Made by a program: the position numbers and the translations under genes. This document shows positions 47,889-58,237 of a stretch of 64,000 nt of DNA, piece by piece. This stretch comes from Campylorhamphus procurvoides (lineage: Eukaryota; Chordata; Aves; Passeriformes; Dendrocolaptidae), in contig WBMV01002768.1 in the NCBI GenBank assembly GCA_013396655.1, positions 251,076 to 315,075 of the forward strand, written 5' to 3'. The notes below the pieces were generated by a model, which saw only the letters and a list, made by a program, of their open reading frames with translations, was not told where the DNA came from and did no database searches. Each line of letters starts with the position of its first letter. The first letter of the stretch is position 1.

Positions 47889-48107
47889 GATTAGATAGTA
47901 GAAAAAAATACCTTCCCTGTGAGGGTGGGGAGCCCTGGCACGGATTGCCCAGAGAAGCTGTGGCTGCCCCATCCCTGAAGTGTCCAAGGCCAGGTTGGAC
48001 AGGGCTTGGAGCACCCTGGGACAGTGGGAGGTGTCCCTGCCCATGGCAGGGGTGGCACTGGATGAGCTTTAAGGTCCCTTCCAAGCCAGCCCATTCCATG
48101 ACTCTGT
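47889..48107 (+). mobile_element. CR1 LINE, 5'-truncated 3' end
   Basis: AGATTAGATAGTAGAAAAAA, CTTCCCTGTGAGGGTGGGGA, GGATTGCCCAGAGAAGCTGT, GGTTGGACAGGGCTTGGAGC and GAGCTTTAAGGTCCCTTCCA, ending CCATTCCATGACTCTG. Sense orientation, well preserved. Confidence 0.95.
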
Positions 48108-49299
48108 GCTGCCTGCAGGCTCTGCAGCTGGGAGGTGGAGCTGTGCTGTAGCCCTGTGTTCCCTGCACTGATAACACCTTCAATGTGCCAAGTGGTTCTC
48201 AAATGTGCTAAAATGTCTGCACAACATGTTGTTCTTAGAGCATTATCTTGACTGCCCTATAGAACTCTTTGCCCATAGACCTGAGCAAAGGGACAAGTGA
48301 ATTCAAAATGGTATTAGATATATTGAGGAAAATAATCCTCTCCTGGCTGGAGATTAGACCTCAAGGTCCTGCCTTGCCACAAACTGCTTTTCTGACCTTA
48401 AGCAGATCTCACCTTCTCTCTGCTTCTGTTCCCTGTGGTTGGAAAATGAGGATTCACATTTGCTGAAGTGCTGGGGAGGTAAATGCACCAGAGGTGCTGA
48501 TGCTCAGCTGTTCTACTAATAGGGAGCCACATCAGGTATGTAGTTAACAGAACTTAAAAATACTAAAAGTGGTATTAATTAAGGACATAAGCTAAGTACT
48601 AACTGATGGGGTCACGAGGAAATAGCTCTCCCTGAGGGCAGTTTACCCCACATCTGTCTCCTGGTATGTTCCATGAAGCAGCTGGTACTGTCAGATGGGC
48701 CCCTGAACCAGCTGGACTTGCTCTGCAATTCACTCACACACCACCTTTGTTCTTGCACCTCCTGACTGATCTTCCCCCTGAAAGTTTCCATTTTCCATTT
48801 GCTGTGTGTCAGTGGGGATTGATCACTGCAGAGCAGGATCTATACCCCATCCATGTGGAAACCTGATACCTACTACAGGCCTGACTGGGACTGAGGCTTT
48901 TTGCCTTTCTTTAGATAAAATTGGAAATCATAACCAAATATTGCTGGTCAGCAGTGCCAGCCCAGCCAGGGAGCCACTCTTGTTGCCATCTGATGCCTGG
49001 GAACTGAGCTGGGTGGAGGGTGGCTTTGAGGCCAGGGCTCAGTTGCCATTGCTCACCAAACCCAACAGGACTCTGAGCAGTTTCCTTGATGCTGAGGTTT
49101 GGAAATGGGTCGGGACCAGGAGCTGGATGCCCTCAGTGACAATTTTTGGCCCCAGCAGAGCCAAAACTTGACTGATGAGAGCAAAACAGAGGCGAGAATC
49201 CAGCACACTGCTGTGCCACCCCCCAGCTCCACACAGGTCCTGCCGTGCCTCTGACACTCAGAGCTCCAGCCAGCTGAGTGTCGGGCCAGGAAGAGCTGA

Positions 49300-49690
49300 C
49301 TGGGGTGTTTTAATTAGAGTGAGACTAAATTATGTCGGGCTACGAGGGCCTGTCTTTCTCACAACGGCTTGGGGAAAATGAAAAGACTAGCATTTTCAAT
49401 TTAAGGTTTAGTTAGATAATGCCTGTTGGTGCCAGTAGATTACAGAGTGGATATTAAATCCTCCAGGATTTGCAGTGGGAAAGTACTCCCAGAATCCATA
49501 CGCAGGCAGGAGAGCGTGGCTATGGAACTATCGTCCCCTGGAGGTCCCGAGCAGGAGGAGAAAATGTGAAGTAAATCTTTTCTTTGAAGGAAGCTCCACG
49601 TAAAGAGCACTCACAGGCAGGCTGTGGCCTTTAAAGGTTTCCCTGTTAAGAAGCTTTCTTGCTTCTGACAGCAGCCAAATGGCATGTGAA
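49300..49690. promoter_or_regulatory. candidate conserved non-coding element
   Basis: TTTTAATTAGAGTGAG, AAATTATGTCGGGCTACGAG, GAACTATCGTCCCCTGG and CTCCACGTAAAGAGC show several retained CpGs and an AATTAG core in AT-moderate sequence. Only short splice-like words are present. Regulatory function is a guess from composition. Confidence 0.2.
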
Positions 49691-51127
49691 AAGGTAATGG
49701 GGTCTGTCAAGCTGCTGAGCAGGGCTGGACTCCTGCGTGCTAATGCTGCTGCTGTGGGGTCTGAGAGGGGATCTCCAGCATCCCACAGGACACCTGCTGG
49801 GAGTGTCCCTGCTGTAACAGCAAGGCAGCTGTCCTGGGGCACACGAGATGCAGGGACCCCAAAGCACTTTAGGGGTAACTCTGGTGCTGAGCTGTTTAAT
49901 GACACCAGTGTGAGTTGATGTCGATGCAGGAGTCAATGAGCAGCTCCTGACAGCAAAGCAGACTCTGTTCCTCAGGGCTTGGGAGAGCCCACTCCAACTT
50001 CAGCAGGGCTTGGGGGCACCCAGGACTTGGCAAGGTCTTCCTAGAGCTACTCAGGGTCAGACTAAGCAGGTTTAGCCATGGTAAGATGGTCCAGCCCTGC
50101 AGTCCAAGGGAGAAGGGGTATCACTGTCATAAAGTACCTGGTATCAGGCTCTATTAGGGTCAGCAAACAGTCTGAGGGAGAGTTGGACAGAATCTGCTTT
50201 AAATCCTCCCCAAAACACACCCAAGAGCCCAGGGCTCAGGATCAGCAGTGCCAGGAAAGCTGCTCCCTCTGGTCTGTGCCTTCTCAGGCAGAGAAAGTGT
50301 TGAAAACTCGTATTTACAAAACACTGAAGATCCCATAATAACAAGAAATAGAAAGGACAAAACATTTATCCTTCATTACTCTCCTATATAAGAGGCTTTG
50401 CCCAACAGCGCGTGGCAACTGTTCCAGGACGAGATACGTGGCTGCTGGAGGTGTATAAGATTAGTAGTTTAAAAGCACTAAAATGTGCAAATTAATTACC
50501 ACAGCTACCCATGCATGTTTTATCTGGCCTAAATGCTGGGCTTTTTTTTCCAGGTTAAGGGAAATATTAACCTATAAGGAGCTGTATCAAGGTCTGTAGC
50601 CTGAAGAGCTGAAAGTCTAAAGATGGGATCCTTGGTAATGAAAATTCAGGAGCTATCATAGTCTTTGATTGAACATCCCAATAGTTTCATTAAGAACACA
50701 TCCCTGTATTTTATGCTTGCTAATTAGCAAATTCAAACACTTTATCTCTGCGTTATCTTTGTGCAAGAGAGTGGCAAATTTATGTCATTATAAAATATTA
50801 CCAAAATTTAAAAGTTCACAAGCAATTAGATTTTGTAATTCTTGTTTATGCCCCTGAAGAATTGTTCATTTTAAAACTTTATAGTTAATATGTACAAAGA
50901 TAAAACAGTGTCCTGTGTTGCTCTGGTGACAGAAGTCAAGTGGTTGAGTGAGCCGAATGGATTATTAGACAAGAATATTTTGGAGGTGATTGCCTTGATT
51001 CCTAGCTGGGTATTGAGGGAATTCACACCCCAGGAGAGGGGCTGTCCCTGTCATTGACATTTCCTTGGGCACCGTGCCAGTTCAGATGCCTGGGGTTATC
51101 AATACTGCAGCAGAAGTGGGTACAGGC

Positions 51128-51250
51128 TCGTGGGTACCGCTCTGACAGCGGGTTTGGCTCGTTTGGGGGCAGAAAGGGATGGTTCCGGCCAGATCGGTGG
51201 TTACTCATGGAAATGATCCCGGCAGCGATGGAGCGCTGACACCTGCCGGC
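51128..51250. other. CpG-dense 120-bp stretch
   Basis: CpGs are frequent here (CTCGTGGGTACCGCTC, GACAGCGGG, GCTCGTTTG, GGTTCCGGCC, GATCGGTGG, ATCCCGGCAGCGATGGAGCG, TGCCGGC) compared with the surrounding sequence. Both strands happen to be open, and the minus-strand frame reads RSIAAGIISMSNHRSG at its start. No convincing splice donor follows (GAGCG|GTACCC). It could be a small exon, an unmethylated patch, or DNA of recent minisatellite-linked origin. Confidence 0.35.
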
Positions 51251-51262
51251 AGGAGCAGCCCA

Positions 51263-51570
51263 GAGCCACCTCCTTCCCTGGGATGAACCCTGGGACTGTC
51301 CATGGAGCCACCTCCTTCCCTGGGATAGACCCTGGGACTGTCCATGGAGTCACCTCCTTCCCTGGGATAGACCCTGGGACTGTCCATGGAGCCACCTCCT
51401 CCCCTGGGATAGACCCTGGGACTGTCCATGGAGCCACCTCCTCCCCTGGGATAGACCCTGGGACTGTCCATGGAGCCACCTCCTTCCCTGGGATAGACCC
51501 TGGGACTGTCCATGGAGTCTCCTTCCCTGGGATGAACCCTGGGGCCAGCCCAGAGCCACCTCCTTCCCTT
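51263..51570. repeat. 42-bp minisatellite, about 7 copies
   Basis: Head-to-tail units start at 51263, 51305, 51347, 51389, 51431, 51473 and 51515, with a partial unit at 51553. Each begins GAGCCACCTCCTTCCCTGGG and continues ATAGACCCTGGGACTGTCC. The fourth and fifth units carry CTCCTCCCC instead of CTCCTTCCC. The first unit and the seventh read GATGAACCC instead of GATAGACCC, and the seventh is 4 bases short. Unit length is divisible by three, so long repetitive frames (14-residue periods) exist on both strands. They are not genes. Confidence 0.96.
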
Positions 51571-51671
51571 GTTGAGCCTTGCTCTGACAGGCCAGCTTTG
51601 GGTGTCCAAGTGCTCTCTGCCCCCCTGCATCTGCTGGCTGGACCAGAGACACCCATCACCCCTGTTCCTTA
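51571..51671. other. unique spacer between minisatellite and CR1
   Basis: About 100 bases of single-copy sequence. Nothing was recognised. Confidence 0.5.
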
Positions 51672-51861
51672 AGGAATCATAAATTAGTTTGGGTTGGAAG
51701 GGACCTTTCAGAGCTCATCTGGTCCAACCCTGCTGCCATAAACAGGAACACCTTCAACTAGATCTGGTTGCTCAGATCAACCCAGCCTTGAATATTTTTA
51801 GGGATGGGACAACCACGGCCTCTCTGGGCAACCTGTGCCCGTGTTTGTGCACCCCCTCCCA
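51672..51861 (-). mobile_element. CR1 LINE, 5'-truncated 3' end
   Basis: AGGAATCATAAATTAGTTTG, GGTTGGAAGGGACCTTTCAG, GCTCATCTGGTCCAACCCTG and TCTCTGGGCAACCTGTGCCC followed by CACCCCCTCCCAGG. This is the complement of about 190 bases of CR1 3' sequence. GGGACCTTTCAGAGCTCATC carries a subfamily-type difference from the GGGACCTTAAAGCTCATC copies. Confidence 0.92.
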
Positions 51862-53212
51862 GGGATGGCTCTGGGATGAGGAGCTGATGCCTTGACCAAG
51901 ATGCAACCCCTCCTTTCTGCCCGAGCAGGGGCAGATGATCCATCCTGTCCCTCTGAGTGGGGTGTGCAGTGGTGCTGAGCTCAGCCCAGGCTGTGCAGCT
52001 CATTCCAGCGTGTCTGGAGCTGCTCTGCCTGGATCCCCTGAGCAGGCAGGAGCAGCCCTGCAGCTGTGAGGGTCATTGCTCCATCCCCACGCTGCTGGCC
52101 CTGCTCGCTGCCCCTGACTGCTCAGGGGATGAGCTCCAGTATTATTTCCCAGTGTCACAGAGTCCAGGAGTGCAGGGTGTGATTGTAACTTGCTCTTCTC
52201 ATGCTTAAATGGTGGAACTGAGATGTTAGCAGCAGTTTCAGGACAGGAAGAAGATTTCTCTTTGATTGCTTTTTAATCACAGTAATAACAGTAATGGAGG
52301 CAGTGAGTGGAATTGATGGGGAAGAGCTGAGCTCTCTTCTCTGCTAATCCCATGTGGGGTAAACAAGAAGGATTTACTCGCTTCTCAAGTGTATTGGTAG
52401 TACCCTTGCTCTTCAGCAATGAGTGTTGGCAATGTCTGGGGGCAAACAGCTGTTATCTGGTACCTGGGAGATCAAATATGCCAGGCATCCTCTGGAAAGC
52501 TCCCTGCCTGCCTGTCTGGGGGACATGAACAATCCTTGCCTGCTTCTCTTCTTGTCCCCACAGACTGAGAGGTACAGTTGGTTTTTTAAGCAGCTGTCAG
52601 GGCTACCTCTACATGTGTCTGATCTTGAATCTGCATCTTTAGCAGCCCCAAAGGGTTTCACTCTCTCTCTCAGAGGTCCCCAGAGGGCTCAGGTGAGTGA
52701 AGGGTCCAAATGGTGCTCAGAAAAACCTCCTGGGGAGATTTGAGTCTCTATGCTGGGGCAAAACAGTGCCCCAGCTCAGCATGTCCTCTCATGGTCTCAT
52801 TTTGGCCAGTGCAAATGTGCACAAGTGTTTTCCTCCAGTGGGGAGTGGTGAGGTTATCTCTAGCAGGGAAGAGCCACAGGCTGAGGGGTTTCCAGAAATG
52901 CCTTTGCAGGGAAGGACTTGAGTGGCACCAGTGCTTGGGAACTGCCCTAGCTGGGCACCCCTGCAGGGTATTCCCAAGGTATTGTACTAGAAGTGCATCC
53001 ATCAGCTTTGTCCTTTGAGGATGTGGGGATTTTCTCTGACCTTGACTTAAAATATCCATAAAGCAGTGAAAAAGCATCCCTTGGCTGGGGAAATGGGCTC
53101 TCCAAACCCATTGCTCACACACAGAATATTCTGAAGAGACTTAACCTCACTCTTCCAAGCACACAGACACCAGACAGGTGATTTGTTTTGGTCAGACATG
53201 GAGCTTTCTCCT

Positions 53213-53275
53213 TTATTTCTGCAGTGTGTTGCACACGGGAAGGGCCTCATTTACATCAGCGCAGCCGTGTCCTGT
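53213..53275 (-). CDS. possible terminal exon of the minus-strand gene
   Basis: On the minus strand, acceptor AGGAATTCCACCTCCTCAG is followed by an open phase-0 frame beginning TGHGCADV. After 20 codons it ends VCNTLQK, then TAA at plus positions 213-215 of the 53000 block. The stop overlaps an AATAAA hexamer. The entry phase equals the exit phase of the exon at 58161-58237, so it could be the last coding exon of the same gene. CpGs are retained (ACACGGCTGCGCTG, CCCGTG). The evidence is only one good acceptor, phase agreement and a short frame. An unrelated chance frame is quite possible, and the 4.9-kb intron is not otherwise supported. Confidence 0.22.
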   Translation of the reverse strand, partial: TGHGCADVNEALPVCNTLQK

Positions 53276-53409
53276 CTGAGGAGGTGGAATTCCTCTTGCT
53301 TTGCTGATCAAGACAAACATGATAAAAACAGTTCATGCACAATACACCTCAAGCCTTGCTGATACACCCCTGGGACTGAGAGGTGCCACAGGGCTGGGCT
53401 GTGCTCCTC

Positions 53410-53432
53410 GGGCAGGGCAGGGGGCTGGGGGG
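53410..53432 (+). other. G-quadruplex-forming sequence
   Basis: Four G runs (53410-53412, 53415-53417, 53420-53424, 53427-53432) are separated by two-base loops, which satisfies the usual G3+ N1-7 pattern. More G runs follow at 53440 and 53450. The location is a G-rich patch upstream (plus sense) of nothing identifiable. Confidence 0.7.
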
Positions 53433-56400
53433 CACCAGTGGGGCTGGAAGGGGGTCCTGGAATCCTCCCAGGCTGAGGCAAATGGGGAGCAGCTCCATTC
53501 GTTGTGAAAAGTTGTGTGTGCAAGGTCTGGGGGGCCCTGGAGGAGAGGAAGGGGAGCAAAGAGGCTGTGGGGGCTGCAGAGGTGGGGCAGGACAGGGGAC
53601 AGTGGGAGGAAAGGGACATTGGTGTCCTCAGGCTGGTCACTCGTGTGCTGGGTGAGGGCAGTGCCCAGCTGGCACCACACAGCCTTCTTAGGGCAGGGAG
53701 GGAGGGGGGACTCTGATACCCAAGTTTTGGAGGAGGAGGGTCATGCCCACATTTTGGACCTTCAAAGGAGGGGGTGGAAGCTTTTACAGGAACCTGCTCA
53801 CAAGCAAAACAGGGAGACCTGGAGGGGGCTTATTTTCTCCTTTCACACACATACTCCAACCCTTCAGTGCTTTTCCTAGCAACTCTATCCCTGTTTCCCT
53901 TTCTTCACATCCTGCCCTAGCACACCAGCCCCTTCTCCCTCTGGTCATTAAGGAAAAAAAGTAATTATAAAGTGACATTTCAAGTACTCTGGAGCAATCA
54001 ACATTCAGCCACAGAAGTTTTGTGTGAGGTGTTGGATTAAAAAGCAGTATCTTTGCACAGGGATTAGCCTGGGAACAATCTGCAGGGAATGGCAGGTGGG
54101 ACCTCTCTCAGCAAAGGGCTGGAAGCATTTGGGGGAAGAAAAGGTGGGGAGAAGCCATTCCCCAAACCTGCTTTCTCACTGTTTGAGGGCCCTGGCCCTG
54201 CCATGGGACATCTGCTCCCACTGACTGGCCTGGGCAGGGCTTTGCACAGCATGGATCTCATCCCTCATTGTCCAAGGAGAGGGAAAATGATCTCAGTGAG
54301 ATCATGGAATGGTTAAGCAGCCCTGGCTGGGTTGCAGGCTGGGTGCTGATGTGATTCATCTGTCCAGGGGACAACTGCAAAATATTATCCTGAGCAAAAA
54401 GCTATGGTACTAATTCTTATTGCCCACTGCAGAAAAACAATACCTGAACTACAGTATATGAATCAATTTTGGTTTAGGGGAATTAAGAAAAACACTACAA
54501 AACAGAAAAGCACCCAACACCTATGGCATCTAATCAATCTTGTATTAGTAGGATGGATTTTCTTTTTATTTCTTAATTTGAAAAGGTGGCTGGAGGGGCA
54601 CTTTAATGGGATGGAAAGCCTCTCTGCCCTTCACCAGCCTTGGGCTGCAGCAGCTCTGGATAGATCCTGCTGTGGCTTTTTGGCAGGCAAGGAGCAGAGC
54701 TGAGCTGATGGAGGACCCTGAGGAAGCCTGGTGGGATCTGCAGGGATCCAGGGAGGTGGCAGTGCTGGACCTGAACCCAGTGAGAGCTGGGTGTCCCCAA
54801 AAGAAGGGTGGGTGACAGGGCAGAGAGGCATGGGAAGAGCTTTAGCCTGTCACTGCTCCCAGTGGCCAGTTGGGACCTCTCCATTCTGGGCTCCCCCAGC
54901 TTGGGACCTTCACCAGGACTGACCAGCTCATAAAGACACACTCAGGACAAGGGCACAGCTGGTTTAGCAGGGGTGCTACCCAAGCATGCATGCTTCCCAG
55001 GACAGGCAGAGCAGCAAAGGAACAGGCAGGGAGGAAGGAGGGGGCAGCAGAGGATGGGGTTACGTTGTTAAGGCCTGCGGAGCTTTCAAGGCAATTGGGT
55101 GATTTGGAAAAAAAAGTCCTTGTTTCCTCTAGTAAAGGCTATTCCCTTCTGCACCTTCCCTCTCCCTGGCAGAGATTAGAGCAGTAAGGTTAATATAGTA
55201 GCAGGTACATCCATGAAAATCCGCAGCTGAGTCTTCACTCCAAGTGCTGCCAGCTCTTCCCTAAATCTTCAGCAATCAAGGTGCCTCGTTGGAAGTGGCT
55301 CCATTGCCTTTGTTGACGTAAAAGGGGCGGTAATGTGACTGCAATGGAGAATTTGGGGCATGTGAGTTTGACCTACCTCCTTGTTCTGACCACCTTTACC
55401 TCACCCTCCTGGGGAGCCCAAACATACATCTCTCAGACACCTAACACCTTCAGCCCTTGCTCCTGCAGGGCAGCACTGCCTCATTTCACTGCTGGAGGTG
55501 CTGGAGACACCAAATGCAAAGGGCTTTGCCTTTTGATTTACACCCATGCTTTGCCTGGCCCTCATTCCTGAGCCAAATGAGCCTCTGCACCCTATATAAT
55601 CTTAGACTATGACTCATGGCTTGATGAGAGGTTTTTGGGAGAGGAGGAATGTCACCTTTATTTTTATGCTGCTGTCAGTGTGTTTTAATTGCTCACTAAC
55701 CTGAGGACTCAGGGGAGTTTTCATCCTTAAGGCTGTGCACAGTTATGGAAGTTTTGGGGTGTTTATCGGTGCTCTCTGGCTGCCAAGCCCAAACTCTTGT
55801 GCATGGAAATGCTCCCACAATGGTGTATTTTCCATTTGTTGCGGGGCTCAGTAGTCAGAGTTTGTGTAAATGGAGAGACAGGGGCACATCCTACAGGATT
55901 TGCTGGTTTCTGTCCCTCCACCTCATTTTGCTGCAGTCCCTGAGTGCATCTCCCTCATCTGGAGCCACCCCTGGAATTTCTTTCTTATCTGCACCATCAC
56001 AACACATGGCAAAGGAGTGTTGTGCAGCCTCCTGTTGCAAAGCCAGCAGCCAATTTATTTCTGGTGACCACTGGCAGCACTGCCCAGGCAGGAGCTCCAG
56101 CCTGGGTGAGAAGATGCTCCCAGCACTGAAGAGGTGCCGGTGGCCATCAGGAACAACTGGGCTTTGTAATGCCCAGCCTGGCTTAGGTTTGGCTTCTCAG
56201 TGCTCCTTTTTGCTGAAATTCTTTTCATTTTATGGCTTTAATTTCCAATATAATTAAGACATGGAAGAGGGGGGCTTCATTTAAAACAACTTCCTGGGGG
56301 TTAAAAAGACATTCCTCCTTAAACTGCATATTCCTTTGCGAAAATTCATATTTACAGACCTTTTAGAATGTATATTACTTAAATACACATTTAAGACTAT

Positions 56401-56840
56401 TTTAAAAGCTAGATTATTGGCCCAATAGACCATAAAAGCTCCTGCAGAGATACTGCAGTCCAGAGCATGAAATTCTATTTTGGTACTTTTAAATGCTTAT
56501 ATTTATCAGCTCAATTGTTGGGTTCAGGGCTATCTGCTGAATAGAGGTTATAAAAATAAAATGGTCATTACAAATATGTGCATGAGAGGAAGAGAGACAG
56601 AAAAAACTGGTGACTATGGGAGAAGCTACCCAGGTTTTCTCTGTGGGGATTAAGGAGGGCATGGGCTGTGTGGGTGGAGCAGAGCACCCTGGATGTTGAG
56701 CAGTGGGTGCTAAAACCACACCACTCACACCCACCAGTGCTCCCACCTCCCTGACCACACTGCCCCAGTACAACCCCAGCATTAGGGGACAGGCTGGTAT
56801 CTCAAAGCACTGGGGACAATCCCCATCTGGGCAAAAACAT

Positions 56841-57132
56841 GACAATCACCCAATGGTTTGGGTTGGAAGGGACCTTAAAGCTCATCCTATTCCAACCCCC
56901 TGCCATGGGCAGGGACACCTTCCACCAGCCCAGGGTGCTCCAACCTGGCCTTGGACACTCCCAGGGATCCAGGGGCAGCCACAGCTCCTCTGGGCACCCT
57001 GTGCCAGGGCCTGCCCACCCTCTGAGTAATGAATTTCTTCCCAGTCTGAACCCTCTCTCAGTCTGAAGCCATTCCCCCTGTCCTGTCACTGCAGCTCCTG
57101 ATGCAGAGTCCCTCTCTGGCTTCCCTGGTGGA
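56841..57132 (-). mobile_element. CR1 LINE, 5'-truncated 3' end
   Basis: GACAATCACCCAATGGTTTG, GGTTGGAAGGGACCTTAAAG, CATGGGCAGGGACACCTTCC, CCTCTGGGCACCCTGTGCCA, AATGAATTTCTTCCCAGTCT, GAAGCCATTCCCCCTGTCCT and AGAGTCCCTCTCTGGCTTCC. Nearly 290 bases, minus orientation and well preserved. It lies in the interval proposed as the last intron of the minus-strand gene. Confidence 0.95.
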
Positions 57133-58160
57133 GGTGATGAGCTCTTAGAAAGGCAGTGGTCACACACAAGACAGAAGGGCTTGCAAAATTTTGCTGTTCT
57201 TTGGAGATACATTTGTTGTAGCCCCTTCAGAGACTCAAGTGTGGATTTCCTGAAAGTGACACAGTTTGCCAAGGAATGTCCCTTTCATCTCCTGGGGAGC
57301 CCTGAAAACTGAGCAGATAGAGCTGCAATCCTCAGGCAGCCACTTTCTAACCATTGTGTATTTCCTCTGCCTTCCTTCAGTGTGGGAATGCTCTCAATTC
57401 TTGACCCTCTGCTCCTTACAAGACTTATTTCCACGGAACAGTAAATAATCTTTCACAAATGGAGAATCAGAAATTAAAGAGAGATAGATTTCATCTGTAG
57501 GGGCAAAAGCTTGACAATCTTAATTCAGATCATGCAAGACCTTAATGCAGCACAGTTTGAATGGATGTTAAGAAAAACCAGATTAACTTAGTGCTTCTGT
57601 GGTAATGCATTAACTGTTCGTTAACCTTGTATATTTGAGATTACAGAACCTAAAACATCACTGTTCTCTGCCTCTAATAATTACCTGGTTGGTGCTAGCA
57701 GAGTAAAATGAGTGACTTAGAGATGTCATAGTGATTTCTGGCCCCTCACCTTTGATATTGTATTTGCCCACTGTAGGACATAATTAGGAAGATACTTTTA
57801 TAGGGTTGTCTTTGGTGTCATTTACACATTCTGGAAGTCACAGACTCCTAAGAGTGTATGATATCCCTGCAGGGAGGAAAATACTACAGGCAGCAGCATG
57901 TGTGCTTCTGGTATTTATACAGCTTATAGATCAAATTTCAGGGCAAAATCTTTCCCAAATGTCATTCTGCAGTATTGATTACCCCTCCAAGCCAGAGCTC
58001 TGGAGGGGGGGGGGTTAACCTGCATCCCTGCTGGAAGCTGGTGACCTGAGGCTGTTTCTCTCCCATTTCCAAAGGCCCAGCCCTGTCTCAGGGAGCCCTG
58101 GCAGGCAGCTCTCCTGCTGAAGCTGTGCACAAGCTTTCACACCAAGGGCAGAGTTCTTAC
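57133..58160. other. probable intron, with a candidate microexon
   Basis: Sequence between the third exon-like block and the CR1 at 56841. It begins at its right end with a strong donor (GTAAGAACTC, complement of 58151-58160) and holds the possible 21-nt microexon at 57750-57770 and a G10 run (58005-58014). Otherwise it is AT-rich unique DNA. Confidence 0.4.
57750..57770 (-). other. candidate 21-nt phase-0 microexon
   Basis: Minus strand: acceptor TCTTCCTAATTATGTCCTACAG, then 21 bases reading WANTISK in phase 0, then donor AAAG|GTGAGGGGCC. Both sites are good and the phase is compatible with the block at 58161-58237. At this length chance is a serious alternative. Confidence 0.2.
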
Positions 58161-58237
58161 CAATACAGACTGTTTAGTGGATTTCCATGTCTGTGGCGTC
58201 ACCTTTGCAGACTGATGTCTCACTATGGAAGGATAAG
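58161..58237 (-). CDS. exon of an unrecognised gene (third in chain)
   Basis: Minus strand: acceptor CTCTTTTATGTTGTCACAG with a clear pyrimidine tract, then 77 bases, then donor TTG|GTAAGAACTC. Entering in phase 1 (matching the exit of 59277-59378) it is open throughout. It encodes a split-codon Ala followed by YPSIVRHQSAKVTPQ and TWKSTKQSVL, and leaves in phase 0. The peptide is basic and Ser/Thr/Gln-rich, with no signal peptide, membrane segment or motif I recognise. A CpG (GTGACGCCAC) is kept. Phase agreement with the upstream block and good splice sites at both ends support it. Its weak point is the poor donor of the preceding exon. Confidence 0.5.

Larger units (their letters stand above)
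48108..51262. other. unique non-coding sequence
   Basis: This holds a candidate conserved element (49300-49690), a TATATAAG word (50385-50392) and a CpG-dense stretch (51128-51250) that leads into the minisatellite. A minus-strand block at 49501-49536 has an acceptor (GGGACCTCCAG) and a TGC|GTATGG donor, but only a phase-1 frame and no partner. No gene is called. Confidence 0.45.
51862..56840. other. unique sequence, probably partly intronic
   Basis: If the minus-strand gene ends at 53213-53275, then 53276-56840 is part of its last intron and the rest is downstream DNA. Otherwise the whole stretch is intron or intergenic. It contains a G-quadruplex-type tract (53410-53432) in a G-rich patch (53390-53770), and a mixed element at about 55305-55330 (TTGACGTAAAAGGGGCGG). 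Confidence 0.4.

Noticed and set aside
49501..49536. 36-nt block ending in TGC|GTATGG on the minus strand
   Set aside because: Open only in phase 1, which does not match the chain at 58161. No other support.
51201..51672. Collagen- or antifreeze-like repetitive open frames
   Set aside because: They are produced by the 42-bp minisatellite. All frames are periodic and lie on both strands.
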